Shown here in pieces: positions 24,939-33,514 of a stretch of 42,146 nt of DNA (its first letter is position 1; every line of letters begins with the position of its first letter). The translations under genes and the position numbers were made by a program. The notes below the pieces were generated by a model that did not search any database, was not told the origin of the DNA, and saw only the letters and a program-made list of their open reading frames with translations. Origin of the DNA: an uncultured Lachnospiraceae bacterium (GTDB lineage Bacteria; Bacillota; Clostridia; Lachnospirales; Lachnospiraceae); NCBI GenBank assembly GCA_905235845.1, contig CAJONG010000005.1:1-42146 (forward strand), written 5' to 3'.

Positions 24939-26108
24939 ATGAAAAATGTTACAAAAGTTTTGAGAGAACATACAATGCAGATTGTCCTGGTCCTTGTAGT
25001 TATATTCTTTGCTATAACAACTAAGGGATCAATTCTGACACCTGCTAACTTCAATGCGCTGATAGCGCAGAACGCATATGTTTATGTACTTGCAACAGGT
25101 ATGATGATGTGTATGCTCATTAAGGGTAATATCGACCTGTCTGTAGGTGCTGTTGTCTGCTTCGTCGATGCGATCGGAGCAAAGCTGATGGTCGAAAAGG
25201 GGATGCCGATACCGCTTGCAATGATAGTAATGTTGCTTGTAGGTCTTGTAATAGGAGCTTTCATGGGTTATCTGATAGCCTATGTCAATGTTCCCCCGTG
25301 GATAGCTACACTTGCAGGCTACCTCGCATTCAGAGGATGGGGTACTGCGATACTTAACGGCCTTACCATAGGTATCAATAAGCCCGAGCTGGCAGGCTTC
25401 ACGAATCTCTTCAATGGCTTCATACCGGATGTGTTTGGAGTGCAGGGCTTCAATGTGACCTGTCTCATAGTAGGTATAATTGCCTGCATCATACTCTTCG
25501 TGACTCAGTTAAGAGACAGGGCTACCAAGATAAGCAAGGGTTATGAGGCTGATTCAATGACGGCGGTGCTTGTAAGATGTGTGATCGTATCGGCAGTTAT
25601 CATACTCTTCGCAGTAAAGCTTGCACAGAATAAGGGTATTCCGCTTACACTCGTATGGGTAGCAGTCATTGCTCTTATATATAACTTCATTACATCCAAG
25701 ACCACTCTCGGAAGATACTTCTATGTGACGGGTGGTAACATGGAAGCAACAAGACTCTCAGGTATAGATACAAGAAAGGTACTCTTCTCTGCATACCTTA
25801 ATATGCAGTTCCTTACGGTCATCGCTTCGTGGATCACAATGGCTCGTCTTACCGCAGCCAATCCTACGGCAGGTACCAACTTCGAGTTGGATGCCATCTC
25901 AGGATGTATCGTCGGCGGTGTATCTGCATACGGCGGTTCAGGCAGCGTCTTCGGTATGATAGTAGGTGCTACGCTCATCGGTGTCATCAACCTTGGTATG
26001 TCCATCATGGGTATTGATGCCAACTGGCAGAAGATCGTTAAAGGTCTCGTACTTCTTGCAGCGGTCGTATTCGATATAGTCAACAATAAGGACAAGAACA
26101 AGGTCTGA
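24939..26108 (+). CDS. Multiple-monosaccharide ABC transporter permease, copy 2 (tandem paralogue)
   Basis: A 389-residue permease clearly homologous to the preceding one. The same blocks recur: TMQIVLVLVVIFF, NAYVYVLATGMMMCMLIKGNIDLSVGA, YVNVPPWIATLAGY, TTLGRYFYVTGGNMEATRLSGID, and GVINLGMSIMGIDANWQKIV. Divergence is highest in the periplasmic and central parts. GGAGGA precedes the ATG. With a single ATPase gene in the operon, the two permeases may form a heterodimer or two alternative homodimers. The standard ChvE–GguA–GguB system has only one permease gene. The operon ends in a terminator. Confidence 0.9.
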   Translation: MKNVTKVLREHTMQIVLVLVVIFFAITTKGSILTPANFNALIAQNAYVYVLATGMMMCMLIKGNIDLSVGAVVCFVDAIGAKLMVEKGMPIPLAMIVMLLVGLVIGAFMGYLIAYVNVPPWIATLAGYLAFRGWGTAILNGLTIGINKPELAGFTNLFNGFIPDVFGVQGFNVTCLIVGIIACIILFVTQLRDRATKISKGYEADSMTAVLVRCVIVSAVIILFAVKLAQNKGIPLTLVWVAVIALIYNFITSKTTLGRYFYVTGGNMEATRLSGIDTRKVLFSAYLNMQFLTVIASWITMARLTAANPTAGTNFELDAISGCIVGGVSAYGGSGSVFGMIVGATLIGVINLGMSIMGIDANWQKIVKGLVLLAAVVFDIVNNKDKNKV

Positions 26109-26155
26109 GAATAACATGTTAATCCGGCTTAGGATTTCCTAGCCCCATTAATCGG

Positions 26156-26195
26156 CAGGGAGATGCATTCGTTAAGAAGCATCTCCCTGTTTTAT
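26156..26195 (+). terminator. Terminator of the ChvE operon
   Basis: CAGGGAGATGC (26156-26166) pairs with GCATCTCCCTG (26179-26189), a perfect 11-bp stem followed by TTTTATTA. Confidence 0.9.
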
Positions 26196-26222
26196 TATCT
26201 ATTATTCTTTTTATCAAAAAGC

Positions 26223-26411
26223 TTATTCAATTACTGCATCAGCTCTTGCATATAGCGTCTTTCTGCCTGCGCCAAGTCTAACTAACGTACCATCATCAAC
26301 AAGCCTCTTTAACGCTGATTCTACCGAAGAGCTTCCCAGACTTGGACAATCAAATTTTCGCAATGATAAGTTCTCCTTTCTCCCAAGGCGACTATTTATC
26401 GCCCATTTTGT
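26223..26411 (-). pseudogene. Winged-helix-type C-terminal remnant, or a 46-residue winged-helix protein
   Basis: A minus-strand frame, stop at 26223-26225, translates to a clear winged-helix-like segment: SSSVESALKRLVDDGTLVRL followed by GAGRKTLYARADAVIE, in front of LGRKENLSLRKFDCPSLG. Open frame reaches 26411, where a stop precedes it, and contains no ATG. A TTG at 26361-26363 preceded by AAGGAG could start a 46-residue protein. The sequence looks like the C-terminal end of a larger regulator or Fic-type protein, whose remainder is missing. It lies in AT-rich DNA between two sugar operons. I cannot name the family. Confidence 0.45.
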
Positions 26412-26503
26412 TTATAGTTTTGGGAGATATTCTCTGCCTTTGGGAGAAAATCTCTACTCCCAATTATATTCTTCTTTCTCCCAATATTCAATCATAATTG
26501 GGA
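26377..26503. repeat. Cluster of six TTGGGA(GA)/TCTCCCAA motifs in both orientations
   Basis: Motifs lie at 26377-26386 (TTTCTCCCAA), 26418-26427 (TTTTGGGAGA), 26439-26450 (TTTGGGAGAAAA), 26457-26463 (CTCCCAA), 26475-26484 (TTTCTCCCAA) and 26497-26503 (ATTGGGA). The pair at 26440-26463 forms TTGGGAG/CTCCCAA arms. They overlap the start of the winged-helix remnant and lie upstream of the response-regulator gene at 26643. They look like multiple operator half-sites for one regulator. Confidence 0.6.
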
Positions 26504-26642
26504 TTTATTTACATTTTTCATTTTTATAAAATTTCAAAATTTTTTCGTAAGATTTTGGGTAGATAATGAACCTGTTTTTTGATACTATAAAAAAAATTAA
26601 CTTATAAAATTTCGGATAAAAATGGGAAGGATAAAGCTATAG

Positions 26643-27902
26643 ATGTATACGATCATAGTTGCGGACGATGAGGAAGAACTTCGTCTTGCCCTGGTAGACA
26701 CAATTGATTGGGAAGGTATAGGCTTTTCTCTGGTTGGCGTGGCAGAAAACGGAGCGGAAGCTCTGGAGCAGGTGGAGAAATTAAAGCCGGATGTGCTTTT
26801 GACTGATATTCAGATGCCTTTTGTCTCAGGAATAGAGCTTGCCAGACAGGTAAGAGAGGTACATCCTTCTACACAGATTGCCTTTTTAAGCGGCCACGAT
26901 GATTTTTCTTATGCACAGCAGGCTATCCAGTACAATATCATCAGCTATATGTTGAAGCCCATTTCTGCAGCAGAGATTACCGTGGAGCTTTCAAGGATCA
27001 AGGATAAAATAGACGAACAGTTTCTTTTTTTCACCACAGGAAGTCTGGCACCAAGGCAGGAAAATGCCATGTCATTTTTTATGACCATGCTTTTGGACGA
27101 ATTTCAGCAGGAAAATGATCCGGTCAGAGACGCCGAACTTTTTGAAAAGCTGGTAGAGATAGACATGGTAAAAAGTGAGGAGGGTCCCTTTTACTATACA
27201 GTTCTGACTGTCAGTATCTTTAATGATAATGGAGAAAATGAAACCAAAGAGGAGAATATTAACGCCGTAAGATCTGTTTTGGACAAATACTTCAAATCAG
27301 TCAGCTTCTATATCAATGGCAGGATCACCTCCATATTGATATTCACCAAAAGAGGCTATGAAAAATACCTGCATATTGCCGTAGAGGAAATCTATGAAAA
27401 GGTAAAGCGTATCATGGGACGTGAGTCCGTGATAGGAATCGGACGTCTTGAGACAGGTCTTTCCAATATACACAAGGCCTATGTGGAATCTGTAAAAGCC
27501 ATGGATTATTCATCTGAGCAAAAGAGAGGCATATTCTTCATTGCCGATATGGAACAGGGCAGGAACAGTGGTGAAATGATCAGCCAGAAGGCCTTGGAGA
27601 TCATCAACACCAACTATATGAACCCGGATATCTCTCTGGTCTCCATCAGCAGTGAAATTGCCATCAGCCCTAATTATCTCAGCGCCATTATCAAGAAATT
27701 CACAGGATGCACTTTTATAGATCTTTTAACCAAAAAACGCATTGAGGTGGCCACAGACCTGCTTTTACACACGAATTATAAGATCAGGGAGATAGCGGAC
27801 CAATGCGGATACAGTGACCAGCATTATTTCAGCTATTGCTTTAAAAAGACTACAGGTGTGTCACCCAATACCTGTAGAAGAGGAACAACAGAGGAAGCCT
27901 GA
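26643..27902 (+). CDS. YesN/AraC-type response regulator of the second sugar locus
   Basis: A 419-residue regulator. The receiver domain spans residues 1-120 (YTIIVADDEEELRLALVD; VLLTDIQMPFVSG with the phosphoacceptor Asp; FLSGHDDFSYAQQA; YMLKPISAAE). A linker follows, then a C-terminal AraC double helix-turn-helix (DISLVSISSEIAISPNYLSA, KKRIEVATDLLLHTNYKIRE, IADQCGYSDQHYFSYCFKK). The final residues NTCRRGTTEEA differ from the usual PSEYR-type ending but keep the SP(N) position. It is followed after 5 bp by its kinase, so the two form a cognate pair. Codon choice (many AAA and GAA) differs from the left-hand part of the window. Confidence 0.9.
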   Translation: MYTIIVADDEEELRLALVDTIDWEGIGFSLVGVAENGAEALEQVEKLKPDVLLTDIQMPFVSGIELARQVREVHPSTQIAFLSGHDDFSYAQQAIQYNIISYMLKPISAAEITVELSRIKDKIDEQFLFFTTGSLAPRQENAMSFFMTMLLDEFQQENDPVRDAELFEKLVEIDMVKSEEGPFYYTVLTVSIFNDNGENETKEENINAVRSVLDKYFKSVSFYINGRITSILIFTKRGYEKYLHIAVEEIYEKVKRIMGRESVIGIGRLETGLSNIHKAYVESVKAMDYSSEQKRGIFFIADMEQGRNSGEMISQKALEIINTNYMNPDISLVSISSEIAISPNYLSAIIKKFTGCTFIDLLTKKRIEVATDLLLHTNYKIREIADQCGYSDQHYFSYCFKKTTGVSPNTCRRGTTEEA

Positions 27903-27907
27903 ACAAT

Positions 27908-29626
27908 ATGATTAAGAAAAAAAAGCGCGAGGGAAGAAAAAGCATTTCCCTTTCTTCTGTAATGACCGGACTGGTGGTGTGCCTGGTAAGTATTGCTTTT
28001 ATCTGCGGAGTCAGTATTTTTACCAACATCTATTACAACTCTGTGGAACAGAATGCCATTACCAACAGTGAACAGGTGGTATCTCAGATAGAAAATATGA
28101 TATCCTCCTATATTGACGACATGGGTCAGGCTATGGATATGGTATGCGTCAATATATACAGTTCTGATGAAGACAGAGACGATTTTTTCAATAGTCTTAT
28201 CCATATCAGAAATGATGTGGAGGCTATAACCGTTCATTCTAAGGATGGAGAGTTGATCAACTATTGGTCAGACGGTTATGAATTAAAAGACAGGGTGGAT
28301 AATAACCTGTCTTATTATGAATTTTCCAATGCCAGATTGTTTGTGTCCACTCCTCATGTGGAAAATCTTTTCAAAAATTATTATCCATGGGTAGTAACCT
28401 TCTCCCGAAAGATGTATGTGAACGAGCGGGAGATGACACAGGTATCCATGGATATTCGATTCTCCAATATTGCAAAATATGTGGATGCGGCAGGAATCGG
28501 TACCCATGGATACTGCTATATCGTCGACATTGATGGAAATATCATATATCATCCCCAGCAGCAGCTTATCTATGCAGGATTAAAGGACGAGAATAAGGAG
28601 GATATACGAGGATACGAAGACGGTGTCCATGTGTCAAATGGTGTCATATATACCATTCACACTCTTCAGAATTGTGACTGGCGCATTATAGGTGTCAGCT
28701 ATGTGGACGAGCTGATCGAAGCAAAAGTGTCTGAAATGATCAGATCCATTTTGTACGTGGCTGTTATTGTGGTCCTGATTACAGCTCTGGCAGGAACGGT
28801 TTTGGCAAAAATGTTTTCAAAGCCGGTCCAGGAGCTTGCAAATGCTATGCAGAAATTTGTAAAAGAAGCAGAAAGCTTTGAATTTCATCCTGTAAAGGGA
28901 ACGGAGGAAATAGATACCCTTTCGGATTCCTTCGGGCACATGGTTTTGCAGATACAGGAATTAATGGAAAAGGTTCGAAATGAGGAGATAACTTTGCGAA
29001 AGACAGAATTGAATGCTCTGCAGGCTCAGATAAATCCTCATTTTCTTTATAATACCCTGGATTCCATAGCATGGATGTGCGAGGTGGGCAGGACCGGTGA
29101 AGCCATAGAGATGGTAAATGCCCTGGCCAGACTATTCAGAATCAGTATAAGCAAAGGTCACGAACTGATTACCATAGATCAGGAGATAAAGCATGCAAAG
29201 AGCTATCTGAAAATCCAGAAATTCCGATATAAAAATCAGTTTTCCTATGAGTTCAAAGTGGATGAAGGATGTCTGAAATACTACTGTAACAAGATCACTC
29301 TCCAGCCCCTTATAGAGAATGCCATAGTCCACGGCCTTGATATGTCGGAGGATGGAAGGATCGTCATAGAGGTAAAGGAGAAAGAAGACAGTATCATCAT
29401 GACCGTCAGCGACAACGGTGTGGGAATGACAAGCAGCCAGTGTGAGAATATCCTAAGAAGTGATATCCAGCACGAGGGTGGTATAGGAATCAAAAATGTA
29501 AACGACAGGATCAAGATATATTTTGGAGAGGATTATGGGGTAAGCATAACAAGTGAGCTGGATGAGGGCACCAAAGTTGAGATTCGCATGCCTAAAGTAT
29601 TGGAGGATAACATTGAAACACAGTAA
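27908..29626 (+). CDS. YesM-type histidine kinase with extracellular Cache-like sensor
   Basis: A 572-residue membrane kinase. Transmembrane segment 1 spans about 18-42 (VMTGLVVCLVSIAFICGVSIF). A large extracellular Cache-like domain spans about 43-280 (INYWSDGYELKDRVDN; VVTFSRKMYVNEREMTQVSM; GYCYIVDIDGNIIYHP, a classic Cache strand). Transmembrane segment 2 (SILYVAVIVVLITALAG) precedes HAMP (FSKPVQELANAMQKF). The kinase domain has the phosphoacceptor His in QINPHFLYNTL, and the HATPase domain has IENAIVHGL, DNGVGM and GGIGIKNV. It overlaps the next binding-protein gene by 14 nt. It likely signals to the response regulator at 26643 in answer to a sugar or binding protein. Confidence 0.92.
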   Translation: MIKKKKREGRKSISLSSVMTGLVVCLVSIAFICGVSIFTNIYYNSVEQNAITNSEQVVSQIENMISSYIDDMGQAMDMVCVNIYSSDEDRDDFFNSLIHIRNDVEAITVHSKDGELINYWSDGYELKDRVDNNLSYYEFSNARLFVSTPHVENLFKNYYPWVVTFSRKMYVNEREMTQVSMDIRFSNIAKYVDAAGIGTHGYCYIVDIDGNIIYHPQQQLIYAGLKDENKEDIRGYEDGVHVSNGVIYTIHTLQNCDWRIIGVSYVDELIEAKVSEMIRSILYVAVIVVLITALAGTVLAKMFSKPVQELANAMQKFVKEAESFEFHPVKGTEEIDTLSDSFGHMVLQIQELMEKVRNEEITLRKTELNALQAQINPHFLYNTLDSIAWMCEVGRTGEAIEMVNALARLFRISISKGHELITIDQEIKHAKSYLKIQKFRYKNQFSYEFKVDEGCLKYYCNKITLQPLIENAIVHGLDMSEDGRIVIEVKEKEDSIIMTVSDNGVGMTSSQCENILRSDIQHEGGIGIKNVNDRIKIYFGEDYGVSITSELDEGTKVEIRMPKVLEDNIETQ

Positions 29627-30605
29627 AAAAATTAAGCCGGTAGCATGGATCGTAGTCCTGTGCCTTTTTTCAAATCTTCTTATGTCCTGTGGTACATTAA
29701 CCGTAGAAAAGCAAAAGGATGCTTCTGTAAAACCATATGTTGCCGTTATCACAAAATCCACAACATCCCAATATTGGAAGACTACCTTTGCCGGGGTTAA
29801 TGCCGCCGGCTCGGAATACAATCTGAAAGTCACCATTGATGGTCCTGCCAACGAAGAGGATTATAGTCTCCAAAATGAAATGGTTAAGTCCGCAGTGGAT
29901 AACGGAGCTGATGCCATAGTTTTCTCTGCCGTGGATTACAATGCCAACGCCGAGGCCATAGACGAAGCAGTGGATAAAGGCGTTAAAGTGGTGGTTATTG
30001 ACAGTGATGTCAATAGTGACAAGGTAAGCTGCAGGATCAGCACCGACAACTACAAAGCAGGACAGATGGTGGGAGAAGCAGTCTTAGCCGGAGACGAGGA
30101 AGAACTCAGGGTAGGCATTGTCAACTTTGACAAAAACAGTGACAATGGTCAGCAGAGAGAAAGAGGATTCAGGGATTCTGTGGCGGACAATGAGAGAGTC
30201 ACCATTGTGTCAGCCGTGAATGTGAATTCCACCACCGAGGAAGCTATGGCGGCAACGGTTGCCATGCTGGAGGAAAATCCTCAGATCAATATTATTGTAA
30301 CTTTCAATGAATGGACCAGTCTGGGTGTGGGATATGCAGTCCAGAAAATGAATGCAGCAGAGGATGTCAGGGTGGTGGCCTTTGACAGCAATGTGGTATC
30401 TGTCGGGATGCTGGAAACCGGAGAAGTGGATGCCTTAATTGTACAGAATCCTTATGCCATGGGATATCTTGGAGTTGAGTATGCATGGATGCTTATCAAT
30501 GGAGAAAAGCTCAAAGAAACCAATATCGATACTACCACCACCTTAATAACCAGGGAAAACATGTTGGAGCCTGATAATCAGAAAGTACTGTTTCCCTTTC
30601 AGTAA
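29613..30605 (+). CDS. RbsB/MglB-like sugar-binding lipoprotein, probable sensing partner of the kinase
   Basis: A 330-residue lipoprotein starting with TTG at 29613, chosen because GGAGG lies 7 bases upstream and a lipoprotein signal follows at once (KHSKKIKPVAWIVV, lipobox Cys26 in LLMSC). Starting at 29553 would add 20 residues overlapping kinase codons. It has a type I binding-protein fold: VAVITKSTTSQYWKTTFAGV, GADAIVFSAVDYNANAEAI, VVVIDSDVNSDKVSCRISTDNYKAG, IIVTFNEWTSLGVGYA, VVAFDSNVVSVGML. Cotranscription with the kinase and the presence of a second binding protein in the transport operon suggest a sensing role, as in the other locus. Confidence 0.82.
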   Translation: MKHSKKIKPVAWIVVLCLFSNLLMSCGTLTVEKQKDASVKPYVAVITKSTTSQYWKTTFAGVNAAGSEYNLKVTIDGPANEEDYSLQNEMVKSAVDNGADAIVFSAVDYNANAEAIDEAVDKGVKVVVIDSDVNSDKVSCRISTDNYKAGQMVGEAVLAGDEEELRVGIVNFDKNSDNGQQRERGFRDSVADNERVTIVSAVNVNSTTEEAMAATVAMLEENPQINIIVTFNEWTSLGVGYAVQKMNAAEDVRVVAFDSNVVSVGMLETGEVDALIVQNPYAMGYLGVEYAWMLINGEKLKETNIDTTTTLITRENMLEPDNQKVLFPFQ

Positions 30606-30640
30606 GAATTCAAACATTTTTATGTAAGAAATCCCATTTT

Positions 30641-30668
30641 TTGAAAACTCTCTTTTTGTTAATATACA
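30641..30668 (+). promoter_or_regulatory. Possible promoter of the mgl-like operon
   Basis: TTGAAA (30641-30646) and TATACA (30663-30668) with a 16-bp spacer lie 50 bp before the binding-protein ATG, after the sensing gene's stop at 30605. Confidence 0.45.
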
Positions 30669-30717
30669 GTTGTAAGTTACCGGAGGGGTAATAATTGTTT
30701 CAAAAGGAGGGTTTTAT

Positions 30718-31911
30718 ATGAAAAGGAAACTATTGGGTCTTATGTTGTGTGCGGTTATGACAACTGCTCTGCTTGCAGGTTGCGGCGCAAGCAACGCTCC
30801 AAGCACAGATAACTCAGCAAGCGGCGCTTCAAGCACAGATAATGCGTCTAATGCTGCAGATGCAGGTGACAGCGCAGGATCACAAGTTAGTTCCTCAGAT
30901 ACCAAGGTTACGGTATTCTGGTATGAGGAGAGCGATGTATATCTTAGCTCAGTTCGTACAGCTTTGAACAAGGAACTGGATGGTCTGGGAGTTGAATATG
31001 ACAATCAGTTCGCAGCCAACGACCAGTCAAAGCAGATCGACCAGATCAAGACAGCTATTGCAGGTGGATCGAACCTTTTGGTTGTCAACGTTGTTACATC
31101 TGGTGCACCTGATACGGCAGAAGATATTATCGCAGCAGCAGGTGATATTCCTGTTATCTTCTTCAACCGTGCTATCGGTACAGACGGCAGCGACGAGACA
31201 GTCCTTGCAGCTAATCCAACATCTTGCTTCATCGGTACGGATGCTCCTGAAGCAGGACATATGCAGGGTAAGATGATCGGCGAATATGTTGTTGCGAATT
31301 ATGATGATATCGATATCAACGGTGATGGTGTTATCTCATATGCTTTGATGAAGGGTGATGAGGCTAACATCGAGGCTATCTATCGTACACAGTATGGTGT
31401 TGAGGATGCCAATGCAGTTCTTACAGCAGCAGGCAAGCCTGAGTTGAAGTACTTTGATGAGAGTAATGCAGACGGATATCAGGTTGACCAGGCCGGCGCT
31501 TGGTCTGCACAGGCTGCAAAAGAGTACATGGATACGAACCTTGTTTCATTCAATGAATCAAGCAACAACATGATCGAGCTTGTAATCTGCAACAACGATG
31601 GTATGGCAGAAGGTGTTATCGCTTCTCTTCAGGGCAAGGGCTACAACAAAGAGGGCGGCCACACAGTTCCTGTATTTGGTGTTGATGCTACAGAGAATGC
31701 CAAGGCTCTTATCGCTGACGGTGCTATGACAGGTACAGTTAAGCAGGATGCAGAAGGTATGGCATCTGCTATTGCACAGTCTGTTAATGGTATTTCGGCA
31801 GGAAGCGCACCTGTAGATGCTCTTGCATCATTAAGCGATTCAAGATTCAGCATTGCTCCCGGATGTGCGTCAAAGCTCTTCGTAGCTTATGCTCCTTACA
31901 CCGGTGAATAA
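30718..31911 (+). CDS. mglB: Galactose/glucose-type sugar-binding lipoprotein (MglB-like)
   Basis: A 397-residue extracellular lipoprotein: signal peptide with lipobox LAGC (Cys22), then a Ser/Ala/Asn-rich linker (residues 24-60), then a type I binding domain. Family marks are TVFWYEESDVYLSSVRTAL, LLVVNVVTSG, VIFFNRAIG, and the Ca2+-binding loop DIDINGDGVIS typical of MglB. Late blocks are VICNNDGMAEGVI and VFGVDATENAKALI. It captures galactose, glucose or related hexoses for MglAC; the exact sugar is not determinable. AAAGGAGG lies 9 bases before the ATG. A strong hairpin with six T residues follows the gene, which would limit readthrough to mglA. Confidence 0.9.
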   Translation: MKRKLLGLMLCAVMTTALLAGCGASNAPSTDNSASGASSTDNASNAADAGDSAGSQVSSSDTKVTVFWYEESDVYLSSVRTALNKELDGLGVEYDNQFAANDQSKQIDQIKTAIAGGSNLLVVNVVTSGAPDTAEDIIAAAGDIPVIFFNRAIGTDGSDETVLAANPTSCFIGTDAPEAGHMQGKMIGEYVVANYDDIDINGDGVISYALMKGDEANIEAIYRTQYGVEDANAVLTAAGKPELKYFDESNADGYQVDQAGAWSAQAAKEYMDTNLVSFNESSNNMIELVICNNDGMAEGVIASLQGKGYNKEGGHTVPVFGVDATENAKALIADGAMTGTVKQDAEGMASAIAQSVNGISAGSAPVDALASLSDSRFSIAPGCASKLFVAYAPYTGE

Positions 31912-31925
31912 TCATTGATTCTATA

Positions 31926-31960
31926 GGCGGCTGCCACTTGGCTGGCAGCTGCCATTTTTT
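31926..31960 (+). terminator. Strong intrinsic terminator/attenuator between mglB and mglA
   Basis: GGCGGCTGCCA (31926-31936) pairs with TGGCAGCTGCC (31943-31953) with one G-T pair and a 6-base loop, followed by A and six T residues. It probably lets most transcripts end after mglB. Confidence 0.85.
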
Positions 31961-32000
31961 CTTAATGCTATATGAATGAGTAAAAAGGGAGGAACAGGAT

Positions 32001-33500
32001 ATGGCAAATGATGTTCTTCTGAAAATGGAAGGTATTTCAAAATCATTTCCCGGTGTAAAGGCTTTGGATAATGTCTCCCTGGAAGTAAAAGGCGGCACTG
32101 TCCACGCTTTAATGGGCGAGAATGGAGCCGGAAAATCAACTTTGATGAAATGTCTCTTTGGTATTTATGCAAAGGACAGCGGACATATTTATTTAGAGGG
32201 TCAAGAAGTAGATTTCAAAAGCAGTAAAGAGGCTTTGGATAATGGTGTGGCAATGGTTCATCAGGAGTTGAACCAGGCCTTAAAGCGGAATGTTATGGAC
32301 AACATCTGGCTTGGGCGTTATCCAAAGATTGCCGGCATTGCGGTCAACGAAACAAAGATGAAAAAAGATACCGAAGCTATTTTCAAACAGCTTGAGATCA
32401 ATGTGGATGTTCATCGCATTATGAGTACTATGCCGGTATCTCAAAGACAGATGGTAGAGATTGCAAAAGCTGTCTCCTACAATTCAAAGGTAATTGTATT
32501 TGATGAGCCTACATCTTCTCTGACAGAAGAAGAGGTAGAGCATTTATTCAAAATCATTAACATGCTCCGTGACAAAGGAGTGGGTATTATATACATCTCC
32601 CACAAGATGGCCGAGATCAAGCGCATCTCAGACGAGATCACGATAATGAGAGATGGTCAGTGGGTAGCTACAGAACCTGCAGACAACCTGGAGATGAATG
32701 ATATTATTCGTCTGATGGTAGGACGTGAACTTACTAATCAGTTCCCGCCAAAGACTAACAAACCGGGCAAGGTATCCCTGAAGGTGGAGAATCTTTCAGG
32801 TCAGTATAATCAGCTAAAGGATGTGAGCTTTGAAGCCAGAGAGGGAGAAGTACTGGGTATTGCGGGACTTGATTGCTCCGGACGTACCGAAACATTAGAG
32901 AGTATTTTTGGTGTTCGTACCCGCAAGAGCGGAACGATTACATTAGATGGCAAGCGGTGTCTGAACCGCAGTGCAGGAGAATCCATTAAGAATGGTTTTG
33001 CGCTGCTGACAGAGGAACGCCGTTCAACCGGAATATTCGGAGTTTTGAGTGTAAAGGAAAATACGGTTATTTCAAGCCTTGACAGGCATAAGCATTTTGG
33101 CGTCTATCTCAGTGAGAAATCCCAGAGAGAGGATACCCAGCATTATATTGATGCTATGCACACCAAGACTCCGTCCATTGAAACAAAGATCAGAAGCCTC
33201 TCAGGAGGCAACCAGCAGAAGGTTATCATAGGACGCTGGCTTTTGACGGATCCTGAAGTACTTCTACTGGACGAGCCTACACGAGGAATCGATGTAGGTG
33301 CCAAATATGAAATTTATCAATTGATACTGGAGTTGGCCAATAATGGAAAAACTGTTCTTATGGTTTCTTCCGAAATGCCTGAGCTGCTTGGCGTATGTGA
33401 CAGGATCATAGTAATGTCCGGTGGACGTGTAGCAGGAGAAGTAGATGCTAAGAACACTACTCAGGAAGAAATTATGGCTCTGGCGGCTAAATATGTATAA
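32001..33500 (+). CDS. mglA: Galactose-type ABC transporter ATP-binding protein (MglA-like)
   Basis: A 499-residue tandem ATPase. Domain 1: Walker [34 protein letters not shown], Walker [11 protein letters not shown]. Domain 2: GLDCSGRTE in place of a canonical phosphate loop, [44 protein letters not shown] precedes the ATG. It sits 40 bp after the attenuator. It pairs with the permease gene 14 bp downstream to import the sugar bound by MglB, and is distinct from GguA at 22201. Confidence 0.92.
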   Translation: MANDVLLKMEGISKSFPGVKALDNVSLEVKGGTVHALMGENGAGKSTLMKCLFGIYAKDSGHIYLEGQEVDFKSSKEALDNGVAMVHQELNQALKRNVMDNIWLGRYPKIAGIAVNETKMKKDTEAIFKQLEINVDVHRIMSTMPVSQRQMVEIAKAVSYNSKVIVFDEPTSSLTEEEVEHLFKIINMLRDKGVGIIYISHKMAEIKRISDEITIMRDGQWVATEPADNLEMNDIIRLMVGRELTNQFPPKTNKPGKVSLKVENLSGQYNQLKDVSFEAREGEVLGIAGLDCSGRTETLESIFGVRTRKSGTITLDGKRCLNRSAGESIKNGFALLTEERRSTGIFGVLSVKENTVISSLDRHKHFGVYLSEKSQREDTQHYIDAMHTKTPSIETKIRSLSGGNQQKVIIGRWLLTDPEVLLLDEPTRGIDVGAKYEIYQLILELANNGKTVLMVSSEMPELLGVCDRIIVMSGGRVAGEVDAKNTTQEEIMALAAKYV

Positions 33501-33514
33501 GGAGGAAAGGATTT

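Larger units (their letters stand above)
26109..26642. other. 534-bp intergenic region
   Basis: Contains the ChvE-operon terminator, the winged-helix remnant, the TTGGGAG motif cluster and, from 26510 to 26642, a very AT-rich stretch (runs of T and A, such as 26521-26545 and 26588-26600). That stretch probably holds the promoter of the 26643 operon; I could not fix a -35/-10 pair with confidence. Confidence 0.5.
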
